Positions 23,398 through 30,421 of a stretch of DNA of 33,881 nt are shown piece by piece; position 1 is the stretch's first letter; each line of letters starts with the position of its first letter. The translations under genes and the position numbers were made by a program. Under the pieces are notes generated by a model. The model was not told the origin of the DNA, did not search any database, and saw only the letters and a list, made by a program, of their open reading frames with translations. The stretch is from contig JBBRNH010000066.1 of NCBI GenBank assembly GCA_038230415.1, positions 1 through 33,881 of the forward strand, written 5' to 3'. The DNA is from JBBRNH01 sp038230415 (lineage in GTDB: Bacteria > Bacteroidota > Bacteroidia > Cytophagales > Spirosomataceae).

Positions 23398-23796
23398 ATG
23401 ACAACAGATCCAATTGCAGACTTCCTGACCCGCGTTCGTAACGCCATCAGCGCGAAACACCGGGTGGTGGAGATTCCTGCCTCGAATATAAAGAAGGAAA
23501 TTACCAAAGTTCTGTATGACAAGGGTTATATCCAGAACTACAAGTTTGACGAAAGCGGGCCACAAGGGACGATCAAAATCGCTCTTAAGTACAATCCCGT
23601 TACTAAACAACCGGCTATCGTAGATTTACAGCGTATCAGCAAGCCCGGCCTCCGCCAATACCGTGGTGCCGACAACCTGCCGCGTATCCTGACCGGCCTG
23701 GGTGTGGCTATCATCTCAACCTCAAAGGGCGTGATGACAGACAAAGAAGCAAAAACGCTGAATGTAGGTGGTGAAATATTGTGTTACGTTTACTAA
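23398..23796 (+). CDS. rpsH: 30S ribosomal protein S8
   Basis: A 132-aa platform protein that binds 16S helix 21; in Gammaproteobacteria it also represses the spc operon. The ATG at 23398 (MTTDPIADFLTRVRNAI) is chosen because it gives the family N-terminus; an upstream in-frame start at 23350 overlaps the promoter. The C-terminus is GVMTDKEAKTLNVGGEILCYVY, with the normal family ending. Confidence 0.97.
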   Translation: MTTDPIADFLTRVRNAISAKHRVVEIPASNIKKEITKVLYDKGYIQNYKFDESGPQGTIKIALKYNPVTKQPAIVDLQRISKPGLRQYRGADNLPRILTGLGVAIISTSKGVMTDKEAKTLNVGGEILCYVY

Positions 23797-23809
23797 ACCG
23801 CGAGAAACT

Positions 23810-24367
23810 ATGTCACGTATCGGTAAAAAACCAATCACGCTGCCCGCAAACGTCACGTTGTCGGTAGATGACCAAAACATGGTAACGGTGAAAGGCCCAA
23901 AAGGAACCCTGTATCAGGCCGTTAATCCCGACATCAAAGTGGGTGTTGAAGAAGGACAAATTCAGGTCGAACGCCCAACCGAGCAGAAACGACACAAGGC
24001 ACTGCACGGCTTGTATCGGTCACTGATCAACAATATGGTAACGGGTGTTAGCACCGGCTCCAAGCTTGATTTAGAGGTGATTGGCGTAGGCTACAAAGCA
24101 ACTGTTGTCAACAACGTACTTGAATTACAGTTGGGTTATTCACACAACGTGTTTGTCGCGATTCCGCCAGAAGTGAAAGCGTCGGCTGTAACGGAGAAAG
24201 GTCAGAACCCGAAGGTATATCTGGAAGGGATTGATAAGCAACTCCTCGGCGACGTGGCGGCTAAGATCCGTTCGCTCCGCAAAGTTGAGCCGTACAAAGG
24301 CAAAGGTATCCGCTTCATCGGTGAGCAAGTTCGCCGGAAAGCGGGTAAGACCTCATCTAAGAAATAA
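23810..24367 (+). CDS. rplF: 50S ribosomal protein L6
   Basis: A 185-aa protein near the GTPase-associated centre, made of two similar domains. The ATG at 23810 (MSRIGKKPITLPANVTLSV) gives the family start. Typical segments are KGPKGTL, LHGLYRSLINNMVTGVSTG, YSHNVFVAIPPEV and YKGKGIRFIGEQVRRKAGK. It starts 13 nt after rpsH. Confidence 0.97.
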   Translation: MSRIGKKPITLPANVTLSVDDQNMVTVKGPKGTLYQAVNPDIKVGVEEGQIQVERPTEQKRHKALHGLYRSLINNMVTGVSTGSKLDLEVIGVGYKATVVNNVLELQLGYSHNVFVAIPPEVKASAVTEKGQNPKVYLEGIDKQLLGDVAAKIRSLRKVEPYKGKGIRFIGEQVRRKAGKTSSKK

Positions 24368-24397
24368 TTTCGCCTGTTTGGTCGGAAATCAAATACT

Positions 24398-24751
24398 ATG
24401 GCAACGAAAAAACCAGAAAGACGGCAGCGAATCAAGTACAGCATTCGCGCCAAGATAGCCGGTACATCAGAACGGCCCCGGCTGTCGGTGTTTCGCTCAA
24501 ACAAAGCGATTTACGCCCAAATCATTGACGACGTAGCTGGTCACACCCTGGCGGCTGCCTCATCGGTTGAATTGAAGACGGAAGCTGAGGGCTACTCAAT
24601 TGAGACAGCGAAGAAAGTAGGGCAACGGTTAGCCGAGAAGGCCGCTACCAAAAACATTGGTGCGGTTGTATTTGACCGGAACGGTTATCTGTATCACGGC
24701 AAGATAAAAGCGTTGGCCGAAGGCGCACGTGAGGGTGGCCTTAAGTTCTAA
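24398..24751 (+). CDS. rplR: 50S ribosomal protein L18
   Basis: A 117-aa 5S rRNA-binding protein. Visible signatures are RIKYSIRAKIAGTSERPRLS, VFRSNKAIYAQIIDD, and VFDRNGYLYHGKIKALAEGA at the C-terminus. Length is normal. It is 30 nt after rplF and 6 nt before rpsE. Confidence 0.97.
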   Translation: MATKKPERRQRIKYSIRAKIAGTSERPRLSVFRSNKAIYAQIIDDVAGHTLAAASSVELKTEAEGYSIETAKKVGQRLAEKAATKNIGAVVFDRNGYLYHGKIKALAEGAREGGLKF

Positions 24752-24757
24752 AAAGAT

Positions 24758-25273
24758 ATGATCAAGATAACAAGACCGACAAAGGTAAACGAGGCAGATC
24801 TCAAGGAGAAAGTGGTTGCCATCAACCGCGTTGCCAAAGTGGTAAAAGGTGGTCGCCGGTTCAGTTTCTCGGCTATCGTGGTTGTTGGCGATGGCAATGG
24901 CGTGGTGGGCTACGGTCTCGGCAAAGCCAATGAGGTGACCGACGCGGTGGCGAAAGGCGTTGAAGATGCCAAGAAAAACTTGATGCAGATTCCGTTGTTG
25001 AAGCACTCGGTTCCGCACGAAATGGAAGGCAAATTCAGCGGTGGTTTTGTGTTGCTGAAGCCCGCTGCTCCCGGTACGGGTGTGATTGCGGGTGGTGCCA
25101 TGCGGGCCGTGCTGGAATCAGCGGGTGTGCGCGACGTACTGGCAAAGTCGAAGGGGTCGTCTAACCCGCACAATGTTGTAAAGGCAACGCTTGACGCGCT
25201 GACCAATATGCGGTTGCCGCACCAGGTGGCGTTTCAGCGGCAGGTGAGTTTAAAGAAAGTTTTCAACGGATAG
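24758..25273 (+). CDS. rpsE: 30S ribosomal protein S5
   Basis: A 171-aa decoding-accuracy protein and part of the mRNA entry site with S3 and S4. The double-stranded-RNA-binding-like N-terminal part is visible (LKEKVVAINRVAKVVKGGRR, VVVGDGNGVVGYGLGKANEV). The C-terminal part has APGTGVIAGGAMRAVLESAG and SSNPHNVVKATLDAL. Length is normal. Confidence 0.97.
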   Translation: MIKITRPTKVNEADLKEKVVAINRVAKVVKGGRRFSFSAIVVVGDGNGVVGYGLGKANEVTDAVAKGVEDAKKNLMQIPLLKHSVPHEMEGKFSGGFVLLKPAAPGTGVIAGGAMRAVLESAGVRDVLAKSKGSSNPHNVVKATLDALTNMRLPHQVAFQRQVSLKKVFNG

Positions 25274-25282
25274 ACGTAGTTC

Positions 25283-25323
25283 GAGGTTTGTAGTTTTTCG
25301 TCTTCTGAATAGTTACAAACCTC
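25283..25323. repeat. Perfect 10-bp inverted repeat between rpsE and rpmD
   Basis: GAGGTTTGTA (25283-25292) pairs with TACAAACCTC (25314-25323), with a 21-nt loop. It occupies most of the 72-nt gap, ending 22 nt before the rpmD start. Confidence 0.6.
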
Positions 25324-25345
25324 TACTTACTAACCACCAACAAAT

Positions 25346-25525
25346 ATGGCACGAGTTCGCATCACGCAGGTTCGCAGCATTATCAAGCGACCAAAAGACC
25401 AGAAGAACACGATTCAGTCGTTGGGCTTGGGCAAGATAAACAGAAGCATCGAGCTGGAATTAACCGATTCGCTGGCTGGCAGCATTCGCAAGGTACAGCA
25501 CTTGGTGAAAGTTGAAGAAATTTAA
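25346..25525 (+). CDS. rpmD: 50S ribosomal protein L30
   Basis: A 59-aa protein read directly from the sequence: MARVRITQVRSIIKRPKDQK at the start, then NTIQSLGLGKINRSIEL, and ending VQHLVKVEEI. These are the short bacterial L30 motifs and length. It follows the palindromic gap after rpsE. A -7 promoter element for rplO begins 2 nt after its stop. Confidence 0.95.
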   Translation: MARVRITQVRSIIKRPKDQKNTIQSLGLGKINRSIELELTDSLAGSIRKVQHLVKVEEI

Positions 25526-25526
25526 G

Positions 25527-25534
25527 TACTTTTG
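25527..25534 (+). promoter_or_regulatory. Internal -7 promoter element upstream of rplO
   Basis: TACTTTTG matches TAnnTTTG. The nearest TTG (25502-25504) lies 22 nt upstream, longer than the ideal 19, so strength is uncertain. It would yield an ~80-nt leader before rplO and could give extra transcription of rplO-secY-map and beyond. Confidence 0.45.
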
Positions 25535-25621
25535 CGATTCTTTTCGGCTTCGGGTCATTCGCTTTTGGTAAACGATAGCCGTAAGAGTTCAAAAAAATCA
25601 CTGCTTTAACGAATTACAACA

Positions 25622-26137
25622 ATGAATTTAAGTGACCTTAAACCGGCGAAAGGTTCCGTTCGGGAGCGCAAGCGAGTCGGACGCGGGCAAGGCTCAGGGC
25701 GTGGAGGTACCTCTACGCGGGGCCACAAGGGTGCGAAATCGCGCTCTGGTTATAGTCAGAAACTCCACTTTGAAGGTGGTCAGATGCCGTTGCAACGCCG
25801 GGTGCCGAAGTTTGGCTTTACTAACCCGACCCGCGTCGAGTATAAAGCCGTGAATCTGGATTTGATTCAGGAACTGGTAAAAGACACCAACGTAACGGTG
25901 GTTAGCATGGCCTTCATGCACGAGCATGGGCTGGCTAATAAAAAAGACCTAATTAAAGTACTGAACCGGGGCGAACTAACGGTTGCCCTTGAGATTCATG
26001 CTCACGCTTTTTCGGCTACTGCAAAGCAAGCTATCGAAAAAGCTGGTGGTAAAGTAATGATTCCGCAGCGGGTGAAGAAAGAGGAGAAAGTAAGTGAAGC
26101 AGCACCCGTAGCACCTACTGAGCAGTCGGCAGAATAA
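25622..26137 (+). CDS. rplO: 50S ribosomal protein L15
   Basis: A 171-aa large-subunit protein. Family motifs are NLSDLKPAKGSVRERKRVGR, GRGGTSTRGHKGAKSRSGY and FEGGQMPLQRRVPKFGF. The C-terminus (residues about 150-171) is an acidic EEKVSEAAPVAPTEQSAE tail beyond the family core of about 145-150 aa. Its composition resembles the S17 N-terminal and L17 linker extensions. Start at 25622 gives the usual N-terminus. Confidence 0.96.
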   Translation: MNLSDLKPAKGSVRERKRVGRGQGSGRGGTSTRGHKGAKSRSGYSQKLHFEGGQMPLQRRVPKFGFTNPTRVEYKAVNLDLIQELVKDTNVTVVSMAFMHEHGLANKKDLIKVLNRGELTVALEIHAHAFSATAKQAIEKAGGKVMIPQRVKKEEKVSEAAPVAPTEQSAE

Positions 26138-26182
26138 TCAGCACAGCCTTAAGACGGGCCGGTCATTAGCCGCCCTTTGTTT

Positions 26183-27496
26183 ATGAACCGGATCATCACA
26201 ACGCTGAGAAATATTTTTGAGATTGACGAGCTGCGTTCCCGCATTCTCAACACCCTGCTGTTTATCACGGCGTTCCGGCTTGGTGCGAGTATTGTGCTGC
26301 CGGGCGTTGACCCAAAGCGGCTCAATCTGACCCCACAAGGTCTGTTAGGGTTGTTGGACACGTTTTTGGGGGGTGCCTTCAGCAAAGCGTCCATCTTCGC
26401 ACTAGGCATCATGCCCTACATCTCGGCCTCTATTGCGATTCAATTGCTGACGTTGGCACTTCCGTACTTTCAGAAGATGCAAAAAGAAGGCGAATCGGGC
26501 CGGAAACGGCTGAATCAGATTACCCGGATTCTGACCATTTTTGTGACAGCTATTCAGGCTATTACTTATGTTCGGACTACGGTTCCGGCAGAGGCACTGC
26601 TGATTGATCAGACGTTATTTACGATTTCATCGGTCTTTATCCTGACATCCGGCACCATCTTCTGTATGTGGTTAGGTGAGCGGATTACCGATAAAGGCAT
26701 CGGCAACGGTATCTCGATGATTATCATGATCGGAATTGTATCGCGGTTGCCCGGTGCTATCATGGGCGAAGCGCAGTCACGCGGATCATCGCAGTTGTTG
26801 ATTTTCGTGCTTGAAATGGTCGCTTTGTATTTTGTAATCATGGGTGCCGTTGTGCTGACGCAGGCCGTTCGTCGGATTCCGATTCAGTACGCCAAGCAGG
26901 TTGTTGGGAACAAAGTAGTGGGCGGCCAACGGCAATATCTGCCATTGAAGCTAAACGCTGCCGGTGTTATGCCTATCATTTTTGCTCAGGCGTTGATGTT
27001 CATCCCGGCTACGGTAGCAGGTTTATTCTCGGAGAAAAGCGACTTTGCCGCCACGGTTCAGAACGCTTTCCAGACGTACACGACGTGGCAGTACAACATC
27101 CTGTTTGCGGTGTTAATTGTTGTTTTCACATTCTTCTACACGGCTATCTCGGTCAACCCGGTTCAGATTGCTGATGACATGAAGCGCAGTGGCGGGTTTA
27201 TCCCCGGCGTGAAGCCCGGCATTCAAACCTCTGACTATATCGGCACCGTTCTCGACCGGATTACGTTGCCGGGAGCGATTATGCTGGCAATTGTTGCTAT
27301 TCTTCCTGCCATTGCAAACCTGTTCGGGATGACAACGTCTTTCGCGCAGTTCTTTGGTGGTACATCATTGCTGATTATGGTTGGTGTGGTACTAGATACC
27401 CTGCAACAGGTCGAAAGTTACCTGCTCATGCGTCGGTACGAAGGTCTGATGAAGTCAGGGCGCGTACAGGGTCGGGCCGAAACGGTGGCGGTTTAA
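26183..27496 (+). CDS. secY: Preprotein translocase subunit SecY
   Basis: Channel subunit of the Sec translocon, 437 aa from the ATG at 26183. A TTG two codons earlier (26177) is possible. Multiple hydrophobic helices consistent with the ten-helix fold are visible (for example ASIFALGIMPYISASIAIQL, ILFAVLIVVFTFFYTAISVN). Conserved segments are RKRLNQITRI, TDKGIGNGISMIIM, YAKQVVGN, and PVQIADDMKRSGGFIPGVKPG, a cytosolic loop known to contact SecA and ribosome. It sits between rplO and map as in most Bacteroidota, with no adk between. Confidence 0.97.
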   Translation: MNRIITTLRNIFEIDELRSRILNTLLFITAFRLGASIVLPGVDPKRLNLTPQGLLGLLDTFLGGAFSKASIFALGIMPYISASIAIQLLTLALPYFQKMQKEGESGRKRLNQITRILTIFVTAIQAITYVRTTVPAEALLIDQTLFTISSVFILTSGTIFCMWLGERITDKGIGNGISMIIMIGIVSRLPGAIMGEAQSRGSSQLLIFVLEMVALYFVIMGAVVLTQAVRRIPIQYAKQVVGNKVVGGQRQYLPLKLNAAGVMPIIFAQALMFIPATVAGLFSEKSDFAATVQNAFQTYTTWQYNILFAVLIVVFTFFYTAISVNPVQIADDMKRSGGFIPGVKPGIQTSDYIGTVLDRITLPGAIMLAIVAILPAIANLFGMTTSFAQFFGGTSLLIMVGVVLDTLQQVESYLLMRRYEGLMKSGRVQGRAETVAV

Positions 27497-27523
27497 GCGA
27501 TGAGAGGACGCAATAAGGATAAG

Positions 27524-28354
27524 ATGATCTTTTTTCGGAGCGATGAAGAAATCGCTTTGATCAAGGAAAGCGCACAGGTACTTGGTAAGGCGCATGGCGA
27601 GGTGGCAAAGCTCATCAGACCGGGCGTAACGACGAAGGAGTTAGATACAGTGGCTGAAACGTATATCCGCGACAACGGGGGAATCCCGTCGTTCAAAGGG
27701 TATAAAAGTCAGGGTCACCGCGATTTTCCAGGTTCGCTCTGCATCTCGATCAATGACATCATCGTGCATGGCTTTCCGAGCCGGTATGAACTCAAAAGTG
27801 GCGACATCGTTTCGATAGACTGCGGGGTTTTTTTAAACGGATACCACAGCGATAGTGCCTACACCTATCCGATTGGGGAAGTAACACCGGCCACGATGAA
27901 ATTATTGGTGCGGACAAAAGAATCCCTGTATGTTGGCTTGGCGCGGGCTATTACAGGTGGTTACGTGGAAGACATCGGCTATGCCGTGCAGACGTATGTT
28001 GAGCGGTTTGGCTACTCAGTGGTTCGGGAATTGGTGGGTCATGGTGTCGGTAAAAGCCTGCACGAAGCCCCCGAAGTACCGAATTATGGCAAGCGGGGCA
28101 ACGGCCCGAAGTTGCGCGAGGGAATGATTCTTGCCATTGAACCGATGGTGAATTTTGGTAAGAAAGGTATTGTGCAGGAAAAAGATGGCTGGACAATCAG
28201 AACGCAGGACAAAAAGCCGTCGGCCCATTTTGAGCATACGGTAGCTGTTCGGCAGGGCAAGCCCGAAATCCTGACCACGTTTGAATACATCGAAGCGGCT
28301 ACGGCAAATACGTCGCTCTCGGTAGAGACGAATACGCTGGCAGTCAGCTACTAA
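27524..28354 (+). CDS. map: Methionine aminopeptidase, type I
   Basis: Removes the N-terminal Met from new proteins using two metal ions. I prefer the ATG at 27524 (MIFFRSDEEIALIKES, 276 aa), preceded by AAGGA; an in-frame ATG at 27500 would add eight residues. Counting from 27500, the metal ligands are D107 (SIDCG), D118 (HSDSA), H181 (GHGVGKSLHE), E214 (AIEPM) and E245 (FEHTVAV). These correspond to D97, D108, H171, E204 and E235 of E. coli with a constant offset of ten. The C-terminal ~20 residues after ILTTFEYI are a tail not in the core family. infA follows after 4 nt. Confidence 0.95.
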   Translation: MIFFRSDEEIALIKESAQVLGKAHGEVAKLIRPGVTTKELDTVAETYIRDNGGIPSFKGYKSQGHRDFPGSLCISINDIIVHGFPSRYELKSGDIVSIDCGVFLNGYHSDSAYTYPIGEVTPATMKLLVRTKESLYVGLARAITGGYVEDIGYAVQTYVERFGYSVVRELVGHGVGKSLHEAPEVPNYGKRGNGPKLREGMILAIEPMVNFGKKGIVQEKDGWTIRTQDKKPSAHFEHTVAVRQGKPEILTTFEYIEAATANTSLSVETNTLAVSY

Positions 28355-28358
28355 CGAT

Positions 28359-28577
28359 ATGGCAAAACAAAGCTCAATAGAACAGGACGGTGTGATTCTG
28401 GAAGCACTATCAAACGCTATGTTCCGGGTTGAGTTGGGGAACAAGCACGAGGTAATTGCTCACATCTCTGGTAAAATGCGGATGAACTATATCAAAATTC
28501 TGCCCGGAGACCGCGTAAAATTAGAAATGTCGCCCTACGATTTGAGTAAGGCGCGGATTGTGTATCGATATAAGTAG
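28359..28577 (+). CDS. infA: Translation initiation factor IF-1
   Basis: A 72-aa S1-type OB-fold protein that binds the 30S A site during initiation. Motifs are MAKQSSIEQDGVILEALSNA, FRVELGNKHEVIAHISGKMR and RIVYRYK at the end. Full family length. It lies between map and rpmJ, a common order in the alpha/spc junction. Confidence 0.97.
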   Translation: MAKQSSIEQDGVILEALSNAMFRVELGNKHEVIAHISGKMRMNYIKILPGDRVKLEMSPYDLSKARIVYRYK

Positions 28578-28591
28578 ACAGGAAACTGACC

Positions 28592-28708
28592 ATGAAAGTT
28601 AAAGCATCCATCAAGAAACGCAGTGTAGACTGTAAAGTGATCCGTCGGAAGGGGAAACTGTACGTGATCAACAAGAAGAACCCCAAGTTTAAGCAAAGAC
28701 AAGGATAA
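28592..28708 (+). CDS. rpmJ: 50S ribosomal protein L36, zinc-independent form
   Basis: A 38-aa protein starting MKVKASIKKRSVDCKVIRRK and ending PKFKQRQG. The usual zinc ligands (CxxC...C...H) are reduced to one Cys (SVDCK), so it is the C-minus form that does not bind zinc. It lies 14 nt after infA and 3 nt before rpsM. Confidence 0.95.
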   Translation: MKVKASIKKRSVDCKVIRRKGKLYVINKKNPKFKQRQG

Positions 28709-28711
28709 GGT

Positions 28712-29089
28712 ATGGCACGTATTGCAGGAGTTGATATTCCCGACAAGAAGCGGGGTGAAATTGCGCTGACGTACATCTACGGTATTGGCCGTAGCCGGGC
28801 GAAAGAGATTCTTACCGCAGCCGGTATTGATGTAAACAAGAAAGCAAATCAGTGGAACGACGATGAGTCGAGCGCGATTCGTAACTACATCGGTAACGAG
28901 TTTAAGGTAGAGGGTGCATTACGTTCAGAAGTTCAGTTGAGCATTAAACGGCTCATGGACATTGGCTGTTATCGCGGATTGCGGCACCGGAAAGGGTTGC
29001 CCGTTCGTGGTCAGCATACGAAAAACAACTCGCGCACCCGCAAGGGCAAACGGAAGACCGTAGCGAATAAGAAAAAAGTAACGAAATAA
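28712..29089 (+). CDS. rpsM: 30S ribosomal protein S13
   Basis: A 125-aa head protein forming inter-subunit bridges and contacting P-site tRNA. Motifs are MARIAGVDIPDKKRGEIALT, YIYGIGRSRAKEIL, and the basic tail GLRHRKGLPVRGQHTKNNSR followed by RKGKRKTVANKKKVTK. Length is normal. A palindromic 88-nt gap follows. Confidence 0.97.
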   Translation: MARIAGVDIPDKKRGEIALTYIYGIGRSRAKEILTAAGIDVNKKANQWNDDESSAIRNYIGNEFKVEGALRSEVQLSIKRLMDIGCYRGLRHRKGLPVRGQHTKNNSRTRKGKRKTVANKKKVTK

Positions 29090-29105
29090 CGGTTCACGGT
29101 TTTTG

Positions 29106-29172
29106 GTTTACGGTTTATGGGGTGCTAACGCAATGCCGATGAACTGAAAACCGAGAGCCGAAAACCGTAAAC
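29106..29172. repeat. 11-bp inverted repeat between rpsM and rpsK
   Basis: GTTTACGGTTT (29106-29116) pairs exactly with AAACCGTAAAC (29162-29172). The left flank repeats ACGGTT/CGGTTTTT words and the right flank AAAACCGAGAGCCG words, allowing other registers. The right arm ends 5 nt before the rpsK start. Confidence 0.65.
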
Positions 29173-29177
29173 TGAAT

Positions 29178-29573
29178 ATGGCTCAGGCAAAACGTAAAGA
29201 CAAGGCAAAAAAGCGGATTGTGGTGATTGAACCTGTGGGTCAGGTGTATATTAAAGCCACGTTCAACAACATTATCATCTCGATTACCAACATGAACGGT
29301 CAGGTAATTTCCTGGGCATCGGCTGGTAAGATGGGGTTCAAAGGATCGAAGAAAAATACCCCGTATGCGGCCCAGACCGCAGCCGCCAACTGTGCCGCCG
29401 TTGCTCACGAAGCAGGTATGCGGAAGGCCGAGGTGTTTGTGAAAGGTCCCGGTGCCGGTCGTGAATCAGCGATTCGTACCATCCAGAACTCAGGAATCGA
29501 GGTGACAACCATCCGCGATATTACACCGTTGCCCCACAACGGTTGCCGCCCGCCCAAGCGTCGGCGGGTGTAA
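29178..29573 (+). CDS. rpsK: 30S ribosomal protein S11
   Basis: A 131-aa platform protein near the E site and the mRNA exit. Motifs are HIKATFNNI-like (YIKATFNNIIISITNMNGQV), SWASAGKMGFKGSKKNTPYA, VKGPGAGRESAIRTIQNSG and the C-terminal HNGCRPPKRRRV. Length is normal. Confidence 0.97.
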   Translation: MAQAKRKDKAKKRIVVIEPVGQVYIKATFNNIIISITNMNGQVISWASAGKMGFKGSKKNTPYAAQTAAANCAAVAHEAGMRKAEVFVKGPGAGRESAIRTIQNSGIEVTTIRDITPLPHNGCRPPKRRRV

Positions 29574-29578
29574 AGTGT

Positions 29579-29633
29579 CGTTCAACGTTGAACGTTCAAA
29601 GAGTTTCTGTCTTTAAACGTTCAACGTTGAACG
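29579..29633. repeat. Perfect 18-bp inverted repeat between rpsK and rpsD
   Basis: CGTTCAACGTTGAACGTT (29579-29596) pairs exactly with AACGTTCAACGTTGAACG (29616-29633). A further 4-bp AAAG/CTTT helix lies inside. Each arm itself contains the self-complementary GTTCAACGTTGAAC, so each arm can also fold alone. It begins 5 nt after the rpsK stop; about 70 nt remain before rpsD, in which I saw no further clear signal. Confidence 0.75.
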
Positions 29634-29702
29634 ATTACACAAGTGAGGTTGCGCGACATTTAGTTGTGTGCAGCTGAAGTTTCACTTTTAAACCAACAAT
29701 CA

Positions 29703-30308
29703 ATGGCACGTTATACAGGGCCGAAAGCCCGTATTGCCCGTAAGTTTGGCGAACCTATTTTGGGGCCGAGCAAAGCATTACAAAAGAAAAACTACGCTCC
29801 CGGTATGCACGGGCGTGGCCGTAAGCGCAAACAGTCGGAATATGCGACGCAACTGTCGGAGAAGCAAAAAGTAAAATACATATACGGAATTCTGGAGCGT
29901 CAGTTCCGAACATTGTTTCACCGGGCAGCGGTGAAAGACGGTATCACGGGCGAGAATATGCTCAAACTTTGCGAAGCCCGTTTAGATAACACCGTTTATC
30001 GTTTGGGCATTGCACCAACCCGCCGGGCGGCCCGTCAGTTGGTATCGCACAAACACATTATTGTTGACGGTGAGGTGGTGAACATCCCGTCTTACTCGCT
30101 CAAACCCGGTCAGCTGATCGGCGTTCGTGAGAAATCAAAATCCCTTGAAGCCGTCACTGAAAGTCTCTCGGCCCGCAATGCCCGCCGTTTTAATTGGGTG
30201 GAGTGGGACAGCACCGAACTGATGGGACGATTCATTAGCTTCCCTGAGCGCGATCAAATACCGGAGAACATCAACGAGCAGTTGATTGTTGAACTGTACT
30301 CAAAATAA
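29703..30308 (+). CDS. rpsD: 30S ribosomal protein S4
   Basis: A 201-aa primary 16S rRNA-binding protein involved in decoding accuracy and mRNA unwinding. The ATG at 29703 (MARYTGPKARIARKFGE) gives the family start; an in-frame upstream start lies in unconserved sequence. Motifs are GRKRKQSEYATQLSEKQKVK, the S4 RNA-binding domain RLDNTVYRLGIAPTRRAARQ and LVSHKHIIVDGEVVNIPSY. No CxxC zinc knuckle is seen at the N-terminus. In E. coli S4 represses the alpha operon. Confidence 0.97.
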   Translation: MARYTGPKARIARKFGEPILGPSKALQKKNYAPGMHGRGRKRKQSEYATQLSEKQKVKYIYGILERQFRTLFHRAAVKDGITGENMLKLCEARLDNTVYRLGIAPTRRAARQLVSHKHIIVDGEVVNIPSYSLKPGQLIGVREKSKSLEAVTESLSARNARRFNWVEWDSTELMGRFISFPERDQIPENINEQLIVELYSK

Positions 30309-30325
30309 AGTAACGGGCAATGACG

Positions 30326-30361
30326 GTTGGCAGTCGGCGGAAAAATTCGCCGTTTGCCAAC
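30326..30361 (+). promoter_or_regulatory. Stem with internal loop between rpsD and rpoA
   Basis: GTTGGCA (30326-30332) pairs with TGCCAAC (30355-30361). CGGCG (30335-30339) pairs with CGCCG (30348-30352) inside it, leaving a small symmetric internal loop and an A-rich apical loop. It could be an attenuator, a processing site or an r-protein site in the rpoA leader. Confidence 0.5.
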
Positions 30362-30421
30362 TTTCATGGCTTACTGGTTTTTTACGCACCGGCAGGTAAC
30401 TGCTCTAAACATACGAAGCAA

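Noticed and set aside
29574..29702. A promoter upstream of rpsD (TAGTTGTG near 29661)
   Set aside because: It has one mismatch to TAnnTTTG and no TTG at suitable spacing.
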